Source: Oscheius onirici (taxonomy: Eukaryota; Nematoda; Chromadorea; Rhabditida; Rhabditidae). Taken from it: DNA of 64,000 nt. Shown here one piece after another: positions 1-10,884 of the stretch. The notes under the pieces are model-generated. The model was not told the origin of the DNA. It saw only the letters and a program-made list of their open reading frames with translations, and made no database searches. The stretch lies in NCBI GenBank assembly GCA_932521025.1, contig OW051472.1, positions 4,836,001-4,900,000 of the forward strand, in the 5' to 3' direction. Both the position numbers and the translations under genes were made by a program. Position 1 is the stretch's first letter, and the number at the start of each line of letters is the position of its first letter.

Positions 1-683
1 AGAAAACACAGTATTCCGATCAGCGAAAAAAACTTGCTTCCCTGCCAGCTATAATCTTGTGCGCGCAAAATGTATTTGGCTAGAAAGGGCTAGTTTATTT
101 TTGTTTCATTCTCTTTGCACCATCGATGAGAAAGACAAAAAAGAAACAAAGTTAGTCTTCAAAACTCGGTCCAAAACGTACGCGATGGTGTTTTTCGGCA
201 AACGACACATCCATGCGGCACCAAGCAGGAGAGCGACAATCAGCTTTTTCGGGGATACAAACACGTCTTTCTCTCCTATCAAGTCTTTAATTTTTCCGCT
301 CCTCTTCGGTCTCGTGATTTTGTAAAACGTGAGTCGTTTAACTATATTTCAAACTTGCGCATTTTCAAGTAAACCAGTTGCTCATTGAATGCTTTTTTTT
401 CAACTAATGGTGTCGACAGCGCTTCTCACTATCGATTTCAAGCGGTTTCTAGGGAAGAAAAGCAGACAAATTTTGAATAGCTTGTAAAAAAAACCTTTTT
501 TGGGATTACGTCGAACGGGGGTCTGTGTTTATCAAAGTACTTGTCAGTGACGAGTGTTGTCGGGGATGATTTGTGTGTCTGTCTAGTCAGAAAGAAGGTC
601 TTTTGGGGGAATAATTTGCACGATTAAAAATATATTTGGTCGTGTCTTCAGTTTCAAACTCTCAAACTCTTTCTTCCATTTCA
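1..683. other. upstream region without a supported gene
   Basis: I see no coding exon I can defend here. One 88-codon open frame at 59-325 has no recognisable motif. The stretch ends in a clear acceptor-like tract (TTCCATTTCAG, ending at 684) just before the first exon of the mitochondrial carrier gene. It may therefore be a 5' flank or an intron of a longer transcript, or the acceptor may be a trans-splice site. Confidence 0.4.
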
Positions 684-773
684 GCTCCTCAGCGGACCCT
701 TACTCAAGCCCATCGCCTTGTGGATGTTCCCATCCAGCCTAAAGCTGTCCAAATACAGAGCTGTAACATCACC

Positions 774-3700
774 ATGTTTGTCGAAAATAGTTTCTTCAGG
801 TAATTCTGTTCACTGATATTTTATTGTGATCCTCAGGCTATTCAGAACAGTTCTGGCAGACAGTTCCCAGTCGGAAAATCATAGTCTACAAACGGCTCCG
901 TCCACCTCAAGGGACGAGAATCATGAGGGCAAAAAGGAGCCAGTAGTTCTGGATCCGAAGGAACTAAGTATTCATTTGACGCCGGAACAGGCCCTTCTAA
1001 AAAATACCGCCAAACACAATCCACTGATCCAGGGATCGATTCCCAAGGAGACGGCAATAGCCACTCATGCTGCTCTTATTAAAGGACTGTCTCCGGAGAG
1101 GGAAAAACGGATACGAGAACTATACGATCGACTAGATATGGATAATGATGGGACGGTGGACATTAGGGATCTGACGACTGCCTTGAGACGAGAAATGCCA
1201 CACATTCCGGAGAGATTGGCGCCCGTAAGTTGAAGTTTTGTTTTGGAATAAATTCCGGGAAACTGTCTAGAAAATCAGATCATTGCTCTTTTAGAAGCAC
1301 ACTTTCAGAAGTTAATGGCACGACTGAGTGGTTCGAAAGATGACGACAAGGTCAACTTTCACGACTTTGTCAAATACGTCGTGGAACACGAGCAGCGTCT
1401 AGAAACAATTTTTCAAGATTTGGATAGGAACAGAGACGGTAATTTGTCCCTCGAGTTGAAAAGGACAATCTTCAGGGTATATCGATGTGCGGGAAATCAA
1501 AAGCTACTGTGATAATCTAGGAGCACCAATTACAGATACCAGAGCGAGGGATATTGTAGAAAAGTGAGTTAATTTGTGGTATTTTTTGCATGGCATGCGG
1601 AGAGAAGAATGGCATTTTCAAATTACACACTAAGAAATTATCAGTTCTTTTGACGGTGATAAAAAATGACAAGGTCTGTGAGTTAAATTTTCCAGCCATA
1701 TCTGGAAGCCTTCAGTATTTTTAATCCCGTCGCGATATCTAGTCTTTTGAGGGATGTAGTCTCAAAATAAGTATTTGATAACATCATCCCTAATTTTACG
1801 TGAATGTAACCTTTGTTTTTCACAGAATGCTCACCGCGACAGAGGACGAGGAATCCGTTAGGAGAAGGTGGTTAACTAAAACTAACAAGTCTTACCCTTG
1901 TCCACTTCATCTAATCTCTGTGCTTAAAAAAGCTAACAAAACTATATCCTTTATACTTTCAGAATGGATCAAACTGGCTCCGCGTCTATCAATTTAAACG
2001 AATTCCAAGAATTCATGCTACTCTACCCGAGTTCAGATGTGAAGGATATGGTCGACTTTTGGAGGCATAATTTGGTAAGTAGAAACTTTCTATTTCTGAT
2101 CGAAGTGAGAGAATTGAAACAGCTTATTGGCAACAATGCTAGCTGCATTTCGAAAGAGCAGTGTACTTTTCTTTCGACTTCCCGGTACCTTCATTTTCGA
2201 AAGAAAATGTTGACCGCCTCTAAGACGGAGGCGGTTTCAATCAGCTAGTTGTCCTAGATTAGCCAGCTAATTCATAAAATAGGCTTCAAATGCAGGGAAT
2301 CGTTGTTTACCGTCTGTCCTCCGCAGCGAGTCCAGTGACCGCTCCAGGGGAGGAAGGCGCTTGAATCAACATCAACAAATTTCAACACCGCTCTAGGAAC
2401 TCTCGTGCCATTTCGCACAAACAGTACACATGATTTCGAAGCTTCTCTCTTGATTCTGTTCCTCCTGTCTGTTTTGGCTAGATTTGTTCTTATCGAAAGG
2501 TAAACTGTTTCTCACCCCCTTCCCTTCCTCCTATCCAACCCAAAGTCTCTTTTGGTTCTCACTATGATATTTTCTCTTGAGGTTTTCGAATTTCCATTGA
2601 AGCCTTTTATTTAAAGATTTCGTTGGAACTGCCTCGAAAACTGGAAGTAAGAGTCTCTATGAGAAAAGATAGTAGTTTGAATAGAGCTTCCTCCCATCGT
2701 CTACCTCGAATCTGATATTTTCTAGTTTGAATTCTACAGTTCTTTCCAAGTTATAAATTAACTTAATATGACAATTTTCTTCGAACTTTTCAAAATTCAT
2801 CACAAAATTGATGTTTTAAGCAAACTAACTAGGATGATGTATTTTAACGAGAGTTCCCGCTTGTTCCACTGGGCAGTTTTAACAGTGCTCTACTCGCGGC
2901 CAGTTGGTCCCTTCATGCCGGTCGGACTCGAGCAGCTCTTCACCCAAGATGTCAAAAACTTCTTTATGGGTCAGCGCCGCAAGCGCAAAAAGCAGTTGTC
3001 GGCAGAAAATCCGCTAGAGGTGGATCTAACGTCCACATTTCAAAGTTTCAAACCAAAAACTTTCAGATCATCGACATTGGAGAGGACAGTCAGTTGCCGG
3101 AAGACTTCACCAAGAGAGAAATCGAGACTGGAGTCTGGTGGCGACATCTGGTGGCGGGCGGAGTGGCTGGATGCATGAGCAGGACCTGTACGGCGCCGTT
3201 CGATCGAATCAAGGTCTACATGCAGGTTCGTAGCTTTCTTCTTTTGGTTGTTTTTCATCAAAGAGAGTCACAAAACTTGTCAAAAAATCTGCTCCCACTC
3301 GCCAGCGTCAATCGAAGGGTCACAAGTTCGATCCCCGCCTCAGCCCAACCAAGGCTTCTACCCTTCCCGAAGGTCGGTAAATTGGTAGTAGCTTGCTACG
3401 AAGTAAAGGCGTTCCTGGAAACAGGTGGGCACTGTGGAACGTTAAAAGCCCCTCGCTATCTGGCCCCTCAGATGCACCCGCTAGCCAAAGGCTTGAAGAC
3501 GGGAGAATACTTTACTACTCCCACTCTTAGAAGTTTCCTTCTTCCAGTATGGGAGATCTGAGCCTCTATAGACTTTCCTATTGACACTTAAAAAACGCGG
3601 GGATCTAAAAGAGTTGACTCCTTTAAAATCAGAACTGAATAGATTTCTAGCGAGGTTCAGTCTGTCACATAGTGTCTTTCAGGTTCACTCGACAAAATCC

Positions 3701-4537
3701 AACAAACTCGGAGTCATGTCCTGTATTCACCTACTACACGCCGAGGGAGGAATCAAGTCGTTCTGGCGCGGCAACGGCATCAACGTCATCAAAATAGCTC
3801 CGGAATCGGCGATGAAATTCATGGCGTACGAGCAGTGCAAGCGTCTGATCCAGCAGTACAAGGGAGACACCGAGCTGACGGTCTACGAACGATTCAGTGC
3901 TGGATCGGCAGCCGGAGCCATCTCACAGACGGCCATCTACCCGATGGAGGTCATGAAGACACGACTGGCGCTGAGAAGGACTGGTCAACTGGACAGAGGC
4001 GTCTTGCACTTTGTTTACAAGATGTACAAAAAGGAGGGAATTGTCGCCTTCTACAAAGGGTACGTGCCGAATCTGTTGGGAATTATTCCGTATGCTGGAA
4101 TCGATCTGGCCGTCTATGAAACTCTCAAGAAGTGGTACATCAGGAGGCATCCAGGTTGGTTTCTTTAGTTTCTTTCTTCTGACGTTCCCTGTTCCAGAAA
4201 CCGAAGATCCCGGCGTCTTGGCTCTTTTGGCCTGCGGAACTGTGAGCTCGACGTGTGGACAACTGACCAGCTATCCTCTGGCTCTCGTAAGGACGCGTCT
4301 TCAAGCCCGAGCCATAGCTCTCGACAATTCTGGGATTCCGGACACAATGGTCGGTCAATTCCGTCACATTCTCCAACAAGACGGGCCTCTGGGGCTCTAT
4401 CGAGGAATCGCTCCAAATTTTCTGAAGGTAGGGAAGATACAGACTAGACCTCCATTTTCCAGGTGATTCCGGCCGTGAGTATCAGCTACGTCGTCTACGA
4501 AAATGTCCGCAAACGACTAGGAGCCACGATGTCCTAG
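774..4537 (+). CDS. SCaMC: calcium-binding mitochondrial carrier (SCaMC, ATP-Mg/phosphate type)
   Basis: SLC25 carrier with an N-terminal EF-hand domain, expected to exchange ATP-Mg for phosphate across the inner mitochondrial membrane under control of calcium. Exons read as 774-799, 837-1224, 1309-1438, 1476-1563, 1963-2074, 3067-3225, 3683-4154, 4198-4427 and 4463-4537 (559 aa). Visible EF loops include DMDNDGTVD (about residue 105) and [11 protein letters not shown] (about 175). The three carrier signatures appear as [14 protein letters not shown] and PLALVRTR, and the ends match known SCaMC proteins ([26 protein letters not shown]). The intron at 1439-1475 is only 37 bases. The frame stays open upstream of the chosen ATG to an acceptor at 684, so the N-terminus may be longer. 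A cassette exon and an alternative first exon are listed separately. Family assignment is firm; the transport substrate is inferred from the family. Confidence 0.93.
1826..1867 (+). other. possible 42-base cassette exon in the SCaMC EF-hand region
   Basis: This segment is flanked by a good acceptor (TTTTTCACAG) and a GT donor (AAGGTGG). It has the same phase on both sides as the neighbouring exons, so including it adds 14 residues ([13 protein letters not shown] plus a junction residue) just before the calcium loop of the last EF hand. Skipping it gives the family-like sequence. Transcript evidence is needed to tell an alternative exon from chance splice signals. Confidence 0.35.
2915..3019 (+). 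CDS. possible alternative first exon of SCaMC (isoform without EF hands)
   Basis: An ATG-initiated stretch of exactly 35 codons ends in a GT donor and joins in phase 0 to the carrier exon at 3067. The protein would start [17 protein letters not shown], continue through a basic run (RRKRKKQ) and enter the carrier domain without any EF hand. Short SCaMC isoforms from alternative promoters are known in vertebrates. Here the exon is inferred from phase and splice sites only. It cannot be an internal exon in the phase of the preceding EF exon, because that frame meets a stop. Confidence 0.45.
3290..3500 (+). repeat. tRNA-derived SINE-like element in a SCaMC intron
   Basis: Within the unusually long (457-base) intron 3226-3682 there is a good RNA polymerase III B box (AAGTTCGATCCC, 3324-3335). 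It sits in a tRNA-like context and is followed by a non-tRNA body rich in short GC stretches. An A box is not clear, so the element may be degraded. Boundaries are approximate because no second copy is in the window. Confidence 0.4.
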
Positions 4538-4890
4538 CCCCGTCCTCACATTTCTTCCCAAAACGGCGTTTTGTAGATACTGTCATCAGATTTAACGAGT
4601 CAGAATTATCCAAAAATAGATGTCTATTATCTCGTTTTCTATGTATTTGTGTAAATTCCCTGTGATCAACCTTGCTTCGCTCACAAGTTCTCAGTAACTT
4701 TTTCACAAAATTCACCATTTCTGCACTCAAATTGCCAAAATGTAGTCACAACCATAATGCTTACCTACATGCGTGTCTTTCGTAGAGCAATATTGAAGTC
4801 CTCTTTGGAAATGTTTTTTGATTTGTTCGACCGGAACTATCCACAATTACTGATCTCGATAGTGCTTTGGGTTTAATACTGGGAACTCAG

Positions 4891-6014
4891 ATGTCCAAGA
4901 CGGCTGCCAGACCGTCCGCTGTGATATTTCCAGTCACGTTGACAGCAGAAGAGAAGAAGCATAAAGAATTGCAGGAGAAGTATAAAGAAATGGTGGGTAT
5001 CTAATCTGTCTGGAGCCATTTTCGTTAAAAATTATATCCCTAGTCCCGTGGACTTAAAATCCCTTTTCAGAAAAAGAAACTGGCAGAGAAGAAAGCGGCA
5101 GCCGAGAAGGGAGACAAGAAGCAGGGAAAGAGAAGTGGCTCTCACAATTGTCTTTAATGATTTTCATATTTAGCTCTGGAAGAAGCTGAAGAAGCCACTC
5201 ACGAGTTGATAAAAAAGGTTCAAGAAGGCAAGATCACAGTAAAGAAGAGCGACGATCGTCATACTTTCAAGCGTTCTCGTCTCTTATCGGCCACTGAAGG
5301 AGGAAAACAGACCAAGGGAACTGGAGAAGATGGCGAAATTACTGATCCTTACGATGATGTGAGTTTGAACCCTGTCAAGCAACTTTAGACGATCGGTTCG
5401 GTTTGTTTTTTTGTTCCACACAAAAATGAAAAAGTCGAAGGTTTTTTAGATAACAAAATTGAGCCAGCGAATACCACGTCCCGTGAAAATATCAGTGCTG
5501 TGTCCTCGGTAGTATAGTGGTGAGTATCCGCGTCTGTCACATGCGAGACCCGGGTTCAATTCCCGGCCGGGGAGAATGTTTTACCTTTTTTTTTCCGTTT
5601 GCTTTTCTAAAGCTGTAAAAACACGATTTAAAGGACCTGGAATCGTCAGCGACAATTCTCTGGCAAGAAAGACGTCAAGAAAACAATCAGAAGACAATTT
5701 TTGCCAAAGGAATGGACATGAATCGAGATGCTCTTCGAGAAACCTTTGAGCGGTATGGAAATATCGGAAGAATTAACATCAACGAGCGACAAAAACACGC
5801 GTTCATTGAGTTCAATCATCCGACGGAAGCTGAAACAGCCATTCGAGAGGTTACCTTAATCACTTTCTAAATTAATAAGAGTTTTCAGATGAACGGTCAC
5901 TTTGTCAATGGTTCTGTTGTTCACGTCTCTTTTGCGAAAAGAAGAGAAGGAGGAGGAGGCCAGAGAGAGGAACGAGGGGGAGCTTTCGATGATATGTGCT
6001 CGAATATTGCCTAA
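4891..6014 (+). CDS. NELFE: negative elongation factor subunit E (NELF-E)
   Basis: RNA-binding subunit of the NELF complex, which holds RNA polymerase II in promoter-proximal pausing in the nucleus. Exons 4891-4992, 5071-5134, 5174-5358, 5634-5849 and 5889-6014 give 230 aa. The N-terminal lysine-rich coiled region (KELQEKYKEMKKKKLAEKK) and the following block ending in FKRSR match the NELF-E N-terminus. The C-terminus is one RRM (RNP2 IFAKGM, RNP1 KHAFIEFN). The long basic RD-repeat tract of vertebrate NELF-E is absent. One intron is 39 bases; another holds a tRNA-Asp gene. The ATG lies directly behind an AG (GAACTCAG), compatible with trans-splicing. C. elegans lacks NELF, so this gene bears on what the host is. 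Confidence 0.85.
5503..5574 (+). tRNA. tRNA-Asp (GTC)
   Basis: The 72-base cloverleaf has a seven-pair acceptor stem (TCCTCGG with CCGGGGA, one G-T pair), anticodon loop CTGTCAC with anticodon GTC, a D arm with AGTATAGTGG, and a T arm with GGTTCAATTCC. The discriminator base is G, as expected for tRNA-Asp. It lies in an intron of the NELF-E gene on the same strand and has its own internal A and B boxes. Confidence 0.95.
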
Positions 6015-6086
6015 TCAACCCACAATACTCATTCAAAAAGAATCTCAGTGTAAATATTGGAACTTATTTGTGTAACACAATTTGCA

Positions 6087-6287
6087 CTAGTCGTGGTGGT
6101 GATGGTGACCCAGTCCCAGTAGTTTCTTCATTCCTTGATGAGCGACTTCTCGAAAAGCTGTTCCTTTCACCTCACTCCACAGTCCTGAACTGATCATTAT
6201 AGTCTCTCTTCTGTGACTTGTAGGCTCACCTGCATCGACGGTTAGCACTGAAATGAGAAGAAGTACGAAGAAGACGATCTTCAGCAT
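6087..6287 (-). CDS. small secreted histidine-tailed peptide, family A, copy 1
   Basis: Exons 6287-6230 and 6184-6087 with a 45-base intron code for 51 aa. A signal peptide (MLKIVFFVLLLISVLTVDAG) is followed by a short mature part with FREVAHQGMKKLLGLG and a tail of five histidines and an aspartate. The intron falls at the same place, right after the Ala-Gly cleavage region, as in the two other family A genes near 10.1 and 14.7 kb. Reading straight through the intron also stays open, adding 15 residues, but the splice sites and the family alignment favour splicing. Function is unknown. A secreted antimicrobial or metal-binding peptide is a plausible inference. Confidence 0.75.
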   Translation of the reverse strand: MLKIVFFVLLLISVLTVDAGEPTSHRRETIMISSGLWSEVKGTAFREVAHQGMKKLLGLGHHHHHD

Positions 6288-6688
6288 TCTGAAGTTATAT
6301 TTAGTTGTAAAGAACTATCTAGATCAAGAAACAAACTAAGGAAAATGAAAGGAAACAAGAGATGTAGTCGTATTTATAAACAGAGATGGGTCAAAACACA
6401 ATGATATCATGGTTCTTTGAAAGAAAGTCGGAGACGCACTCGTAAACAGAAATCTGTATAGAGACAGTGAGATCACATTGTTCAAAGGGGAAATAGCTCT
6501 AAGAATGAGGGAGAGAAGATGTCTAGACAATTAGATCCAAGTTCTGTCTGTTGTCCTTCCCTTCAAATATCTATCCACATTCGGCACTGATCTCGTAAGG
6601 AGGCCAGACATCCTCTCCCGTCTTCTACAATCGATCGAAAAAACAGACTATTGTTCATTGCTTGATCAAAGAAAAGGCATCCCTTTAA

Positions 6689-7425
6689 ATGATGTAGATG
6701 TTCTCGATTGTGTCTGCAGAGGTCTTACTCTCTTCTTCCTTCTGGTCGTAGCTGTTCGTGGGTCCAATTGGATCGATGAGTGGGACAAGCTCGTAAGATT
6801 CTTGTTCAAAACTTTCTAATTTATTCAGCACACTGACCACTTCGGACACAGCGACTTGAAGAACAAGGATCTGGAGGAACTTTACATCAAAATTCACGAG
6901 AAGCACGAGAATAGCATGGACATCAATGCTCCTTATGTCGAAGTAATTTTCCTTTACTTTTCTTTATTGGGTTTCAGTATTACGACGTCTTGTTCAGTAG
7001 GAAAGGCTCCTACAAGGAGGCGTTCATTAGAAAGGTCCAGAAGAAGGGAGGAAAGACTGGCAACACATTGGAGATGGTCAAATGGCTCCTGGAACAGAGT
7101 TGGACTCACGACTTGAAGGGGAAGTTCTCGACAACCGATGTCGATAAACTGGTAATACTTTCTGTCTCTTTTTGCTATTTTTCAGTACGACGAGCACCTG
7201 GGCTTCGAAGATTTAATGATTTTGTACAAGTTGGAGAGAAAAATGCTCAAGAAGTACGGCAAAGGTAAAGTTCCAGTTGCTGCCCAGGCTGAGGTAGATT
7301 CACTTACAGTAAGAATATCAAATTGTTAGGTGCTCGAGACCATGTTCACTAGAGAGCCAGCGTTTAAGACAGCTCTTGTCGATTTGATCGAGAAGAACAA
7401 TAAGAAATCCAAGATTTCGTTCTAG
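6689..7425 (+). CDS. secreted helical protein of unknown function
   Basis: Exons 6720-6792, 6829-6942, 6978-7151, 7186-7293 and 7330-7425 read cleanly in phase. They code for a lysine- and glutamate-rich, mostly helical protein with no domain I recognise. The second exon begins inside a signal peptide (GLTLFFLLVVAVRGSNW). A start is obtained if the ATG at 6689 plus two bases is joined across a 26-base GT-AG segment (6694-6719). That gives the start MIGLTLFF and a total of 189 aa, but such an intron would be extremely short, so the first exon remains provisional. The segment from 6290 to 6688 upstream shows no coding sequence. AATAAA follows the stop at about 7432. Confidence 0.65.
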
Positions 7426-7568
7426 AAAATGAATAAATCGACATGATGCATTGCCTATTTCCCCATCCCTCCGAATTGATTTCCCGCGAATACAATGGCA
7501 GCTGAGCTGACAGAGCCCTAGCTGGCCTAGTCTCCCCATTTTGCGGCTTCACAACAGCCAGACTAACC

Positions 7569-8405
7569 ATGTCGATCCACGTCAGTAGACCGCCGTTCGA
7601 TCAAAACGATCCAAAGTATTACTGTTGTTGTGGAGCGCTTCATATCAAGGCTATCAGATCTCTTTTATTGTCAAATTTGATTTAGAAAGGTGCGAGGATC
7701 ATAGCAGTTTTGACGAATGTCTCCATCGCCGTCAATATCATCTTTAGTTTTACCAGGAACAGTACTGTGGCTTTTTATAGCGTTATGAGGTGTGGCTTTT
7801 GTTTAGAAAAAGAATAGAATATGGTGTTTAGTGCCGCCTTCTCCGTCGTCGTTTTTGGATCCATGCTCTATGGTGTCTTCAAGGAGAAAAGACTTTATTT
7901 GGTCCCCTACCTCCTCTTCCAGGTACTTTATATTCTGCATTTTACTCGCTTCTTTTTTGAGATATAGAGAAAGTCTTATATTTTACGATAAAATGCTCCA
8001 GGTTGTATGAAAACTCGATTTTTTCAGGCGCTCTCCATCGCCTTGACCATTCTCTGCTTGCTCATCTTTCTCATTTCTCTCGCTGCCCACTCAGGAATAG
8101 TCTATTCCTTGGGCCAGGATCTGGGTAACATTGATCCGACAAAAACGTCGCAAGCCGATTTGGATGCTCAGCTAGCAGCCTTCACGGTCCTCTTCACCCT
8201 CTGTCTCTGCATCGGAATCATCGTTCAAGCCTTCTTTGGAGAGGTGAGCAATATTTTGAACGGAAATCTCATCATGAATGTCTAGGTAATCTACAGCTTC
8301 CATAACTTTTTAAAGGACCGCGAGCAGTCCTTCAACTTCAACTTTGACACGTCGTCCACCTTCCAAACCACACCGCCTCCTTCTGCCGGTCCAATTGTAC
8401 AGTAA
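7569..8405 (+). CDS. four-pass membrane protein (LAPTM/MARVEL-like fold, family uncertain)
   Basis: Exons 7569-7649, 7686-7789, 7832-7922, 8028-8243 and 8286-8405 give 203 aa. A short N-terminal segment with YYCCCGALHIKKGA leads into a first membrane helix. Three further hydrophobic segments and a proline-rich C-terminal tail follow. The cysteine motif before helix 1 resembles small nematode four-helix proteins and lysosomal LAPTM proteins, but I cannot place it with certainty. The first intron has no usable GT donor; the only consistent junction is AAG|GC...TTTAG, a GC-AG intron of 36 bases. Confidence 0.75.
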
Positions 8406-8489
8406 TCCTTGTTTTTCGAGCTAAGTCCGGTGTTTATTTATATAATAAAGTTGCGTCAATATGTACAACAGCTGTATGGAGATCACATT

Positions 8490-8789
8490 TTAAAGCTTGC
8501 TCTTGAGCTTCTTGTTTTCCGTCGCAATGACCTTCCGCAGGTATTCGCCGGAACGGTAGTTGGCAATGGGACGATCGGGTTCGAGTTCCGCGTTTGTCAG
8601 CAGAAGGAGAGACATCCTTCGCGTGTCTGAAACCTTTTTTTTTTTTTTTACACTTTTTAGATTTCAAATGACAATAAATAGCATATTTTATGTCTAGGTG
8701 TTGAGACACTCACCGTTATAAGCACTGACATCATCCTCCTCAGCTTCTCTTGGAGCAGTTAGATGTGAAGAAAATTTTGGAACAGGCAT
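8490..8789 (-). CDS. small conserved-looking protein, unknown
   Basis: Two exons (8789-8714 and 8626-8490) join in phase to code for 70 aa, starting MPVPKFSSHL and ending KKLKSKL. There is no signal peptide or membrane helix. An acidic N-terminal stretch is followed by a hydrophobic patch (MSLLLLTNAELEPDRP) and a basic, probably helical end. Splice sites are good (GTGAGT donor, TTTCAG acceptor). I do not recognise the family. It is convergent with the four-pass protein gene ending at 8405. Confidence 0.6.
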
Positions 8790-10063
8790 TTTCTGAAAAA
8801 AGGTTCGTTTCTAGAACAACTTTGATAGAAGGGCAGCTGTTTACAGTTAAAAATAAGGGCAACGAGAACAGACTAGCGCTGCGTCTTTAAAAAGAGGCAC
8901 TGTCAGTCAGTCTATGGATGACCGTTCTATTTCTGGTCGTTTGGGCTTGGGACTACTGCGGGTGGTGAAAATGGGAGCTTGGTCAAAGACAAGAAGTGTC
9001 AGGGGACCCTGAGATAAGGCACAGTGACCGTATGTGCTTATAAGACCTTCGCCCCAATTTTGTGCGGTTGTTTTGTCGAGAGAGAAAACAAGCTGTCAGA
9101 CCCATCACATGTGTTGAAAGGGCTATTCGCCAACAAGGAAACGTGAAAAGGAACGTTCTGGGAGATTTTGAAGAAAAATAGAAGGTTAGAGATTACCTGG
9201 CTCAAGAAGAACCCTGTACTTTACCTTGTTTAGAAGAACACTAGTCAGCCAGTCGAACATTCTGTTGGACAAAAATATTATTTTCGCAGGGAGTCTGGGC
9301 GGGGAGGAACTGCTTTTCTCTATTCTTATCGGCTTCCCAAAAAATTTGTTTATCTTCCCTTTTCGGCTATTATCGAGGAGACTATACAGCGATTTCCAAA
9401 GTCGGGGGAAATCATCGGGATCGATTATACAGAAAATATTAAAAGGCAAAGGCTGAGTGAGACGACCGACAGTTACAAAAATCCACTCCGCGAGATCAAA
9501 CTTTAAAATTCTCGAACCTTTCGGAAGAATCTGCGAAGTTTCCTTGTAGGGAACATGCTGCTGGCGCCTCAGATGCTGATTTGCTAATCTATATAGGGAG
9601 CTGTAAAGGCGCGGTTCTTTGGACCAACTACGCAAAAAACCATGTCTTATCTTAATGCTTCTTCGAAGATTGTCGTGGAAAGGCTTAGTTTAGCGCCTCG
9701 TGCTCTGTGCCACTTTTTTGTTTTCAAGTTTGAAAGCTTCTCTTTATCTGTTCGAAAACAGGCAGAACAAATAGGCTGTGGAGCCAAATAAAGACTGGTA
9801 GAGGTCGGGGACGCCATGTCACGAGGACAGTTCTCGGTCACAGGCTGTTGATTCAATTAGGAAATGTACTTTGTGTTGAAACTAGGGAGTCTGGATGACT
9901 ATAAGGTAGAGAGCGAGAGGATGATACAATCTGACCCAATATTCACCAATATCGAGGACAGTGACGTCGAGAGACCAACTTGAGGCAAATCTGCCAAAAC
10001 ACCAAGGATTGGCTCTGTATCTGCTCTTGATAGTAATTTGAACATATAGTTTAAATCATTTTA
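8790..10063. other. intergenic stretch, no supported gene
   Basis: This region lies between two minus-strand genes. A 149-codon open frame exists on the minus strand (9635-9186), but it has no motif, no clear splice context and no poly(A) signal that I can see. I do not call it a gene. Confidence 0.35.
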
Positions 10064-10489
10064 TTAAGCTTTGTGAGAATCGTGATGGTGTCCGAGTCCT
10101 AGAGCCTTCTTCATTCCCTGATGGGCTACCTCTCTGAAGCCGGTTCCGGCGACCTCGTGTAGAATTCCTAAAAGCTTGTGCTCAGTGTTGCAACTTCTTT
10201 TACATTTAGTCCAAAATAATGCTTCCTACTCCTTTTTCAAGCAAGTCCATTCAAAACCTAGTTCGCTATCTTATTAAATGCTTTACAAAACATTAGAATT
10301 TGTGGGTGTCGACACGTAGACAACTTAAATGATTTCGGTAAGCCCGGACGAACAGGGGTGGACGTATCGGATCATGTGCTGTGGTTACAGTACATGAACT
10401 TTAAAAGAAGGCGAATAAATATACCCTTATTTACCTGCATTGACGTACAGGACGGAAGCGACGAGAAGAAGGAGAAGAAGGAACTTCAT
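10064..10489 (-). CDS. small secreted histidine-tailed peptide, family A, copy 2
   Basis: Exons 10489-10435 and 10167-10064 with a 267-base intron code for 52 aa. The signal peptide (MKFLLLLLLVASVLYVNA) is followed by GILHEVAGTGFREVAHQG, a short linker ALGLG, and a tail HHHDSHKA. The intron lies in the same codon as in the other family A genes. The stop codon is embedded in the poly(A) signal (TAATAAA). It is divergent from the family B gene at 10885, only 395 bases away. Confidence 0.85.
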
Positions 10490-10884
10490 TTTCTGTAAGA
10501 ACAATTCAATCAGATAGTTTCATTGCACAAAAGAAGGTCCGAGAAAAGAAGACCAACAAATGACAGCCGATCTGAGAAAATATATAGGGCTCTGACCTCG
10601 GTTCTCTGAGTATAAACACTACACTAAAAACCTAAACATGTTGATGTAACCAACTGTTCAAAAAACAAAGAAGAGTAATAGTACAGTAAACTGGTCGGTT
10701 GAGGCTAAAAATGATCAAGAAAACTTATTGTCCTCGTCCTATGATTTCAACTTGTTGACAAAATAAGGCGAGGTCGTTCAGTCAAGTATACGAATATAAG
10801 TCGTCTTCGGAGAACAGTTTCCAGTCTGTTTTCCCAATTTTCTTTGTTTTCTTTGCAAAACAAAGTAACTGAATTTTGCAGATC
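10490..10884. promoter_or_regulatory. bidirectional promoter of peptide genes A2 and B1
   Basis: This 395-base gap separates two divergently transcribed peptide genes. Near the A2 side (10571-10620, read on the minus strand) is a block with TGTTTATAC and CTATATATTTTCTCAGA that recurs upstream of gene A3. Near the B1 side (10681-10760) is a block with AAAACTTATTG and ATGATTTCAACTTGTTGACA that recurs upstream of B2 and B3. A TATA-like AATATAAG follows near 10793. The function is inferred from conservation between copies. Confidence 0.6.

Noticed and set aside
9186..9635. 149-codon open frame on the minus strand
   Set aside because: No motif, no splice partners, no poly(A) signal and no plausible start context; long open frames by chance are possible at this base composition.
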